DNA of 7,080 bases from Lachnoclostridium phytofermentans (lineage in GTDB: Bacteria; Bacillota; Clostridia; Lachnospirales; Lachnospiraceae). Where the stretch lies: NCBI GenBank assembly GCA_003526525.1, contig DPVV01000410.1:1950-9029 (forward strand), read 5' to 3'. Shown in pieces: positions 6,732-7,080 of this stretch; position 1 is the first letter of the stretch, and each line of letters begins with the position of its first letter. Below the pieces are notes generated by a model that made no database searches, was not told the DNA's origin, and saw only the letters and a list, made by a program, of their open reading frames with translations. The position numbers were made by a program, and so were the translations under genes.

Positions 6732-7080
6732 TTTTGACAACCTCCATCCATAAAGAGCCTAGTTAGGTGTGGAAATCCCGCTTTACTCTCAGATTTAGAG
6801 CGTGTGTAGAGGATATTTAGAATACGACAAAACTCTTCATTATCCTGCGGAGTGAGCGCTTCTTCCAGCCACTCATAATAAAGCGCTTCCACGGATGCTT
6901 TCGAGGTTTTTAGCAGATCAGCTTTTTCAGTCGCATAGAGTAACTGACTACGTCCATCTACCGGATTGGGTTTTCTAATCAGATAACCTTTTGCTTCCAA
7001 ATTGGAGGCACGACGAGCAGCAGCTCCCTTGTCAAGACTGAGAATTTCCCGAATTGCAGCCTGCGTGATGCCTGGATTTT
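6728..7080 (-). CDS. MarR-family transcriptional regulator, N-terminus beyond the window edge
   Basis: The frame is open from the right edge to the TGA at 6730-6728, showing 116 residues; roughly 35-50 N-terminal residues of a normal MarR protein (about 140-160 aa) are outside. An in-frame TTG at 7000 is not the start, because the helix-turn-helix already runs upstream of it. Visible residues 3-12 (GITQAAIREI) fit the first helix of the winged helix-turn-helix, 16-33 (DKGAAARRASNLEAKGYL) the recognition helix, and 34-52 the beta wing with the usual Asp-x-Arg (D41, R43) before TEK. The rest is the helical dimerisation region. MarR proteins bind DNA as dimers and usually repress their own operon until a small ligand releases them. 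Here the gene comes first in an operon with an ABC exporter pair and its stop overlaps the next start as ATGA. It therefore very likely controls the exporter. Its promoter and operator are outside the window. Confidence 0.88.
   Translation of the reverse strand, partial: NPGITQAAIREILSLDKGAAARRASNLEAKGYLIRKPNPVDGRSQLLYATEKADLLKTSKASVEALYYEWLEEALTPQDNEEFCRILNILYTRSKSESKAGFPHLTRLFMDGGCQK
6741..6745 (-). promoter_or_regulatory. Ribosome binding site of ABC subunit 1, which fixes its start
   Basis: GGAGG on the - strand, inside the last codons of the MarR gene (its Gly-Gly pair), nine bases before the ATG at 6731. The alternative TTG at 6740 begins at the very next base, leaving no spacer, so it cannot be served by this site. 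Confidence 0.8.

Overview
The window looks like part of a low-to-mid GC Firmicutes chromosome, most likely a gut- or soil-type Clostridia (Lachnospiraceae-like). The reasons are the AT-rich codon use, the strong GGAGG-type ribosome binding sites, and the combination of a DUF5054/GH38-like enzyme with a MarR-controlled ABC exporter pair. This assignment is inferred from gene content only.

Left half, + strand: the window opens inside a gene whose last ~123 codons (to 374) read like rungs of a right-handed parallel beta-helix. After a 47-base gap comes a large cytoplasmic protein (best start 422, end 3040, 872 aa). It has the architecture of the DUF5054 family, related to GH38 alpha-mannosidases. 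It keeps candidate residues for the whole GH38 metal and catalytic site (H11, D13, D130, D242, H328). The two genes are probably co-transcribed and belong to a carbohydrate-processing locus that continues to the left.

Centre, 3041-3316: a 276-base convergent intergenic region with no credible gene. It holds two separate inverted repeats: an AT-rich 19-bp perfect stem just after the GH38-like gene, and a GC-rich 12-bp perfect stem nearer the end of the opposing operon. They are most simply read as terminators or 3'-end hairpins.

Right half, - strand: a tightly packed operon reads leftwards: a MarR-family regulator (N-terminus beyond the window edge), then ABC exporter subunit 1 (587 aa), then ABC exporter subunit 2 (553 aa). 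The regulator and subunit 1 overlap by ATGA; the two subunits overlap by 11 bases. In both cases the Shine-Dalgarno lies inside the end of the preceding gene, which suggests translational coupling. The longest open frames would begin at TTG (6740) and GTG (4987), but these starts touch or lie inside the Shine-Dalgarno sequences, so the ATGs at 6731 and 4978 are preferred.

The two ABC subunits have complementary defects. Subunit 1 has Asp in place of the catalytic Glu but a normal LSGGQ. Subunit 2 has a normal Glu but a degenerate LSQGQ. Together they should form a heterodimer with one working and one degenerate ATP site. The likely job is MarR-controlled export of a drug or other hydrophobic compound; the substrate cannot be read from the sequence. 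No mobile element, CRISPR array, tRNA or rRNA was seen, and nothing here is clearly a new system.
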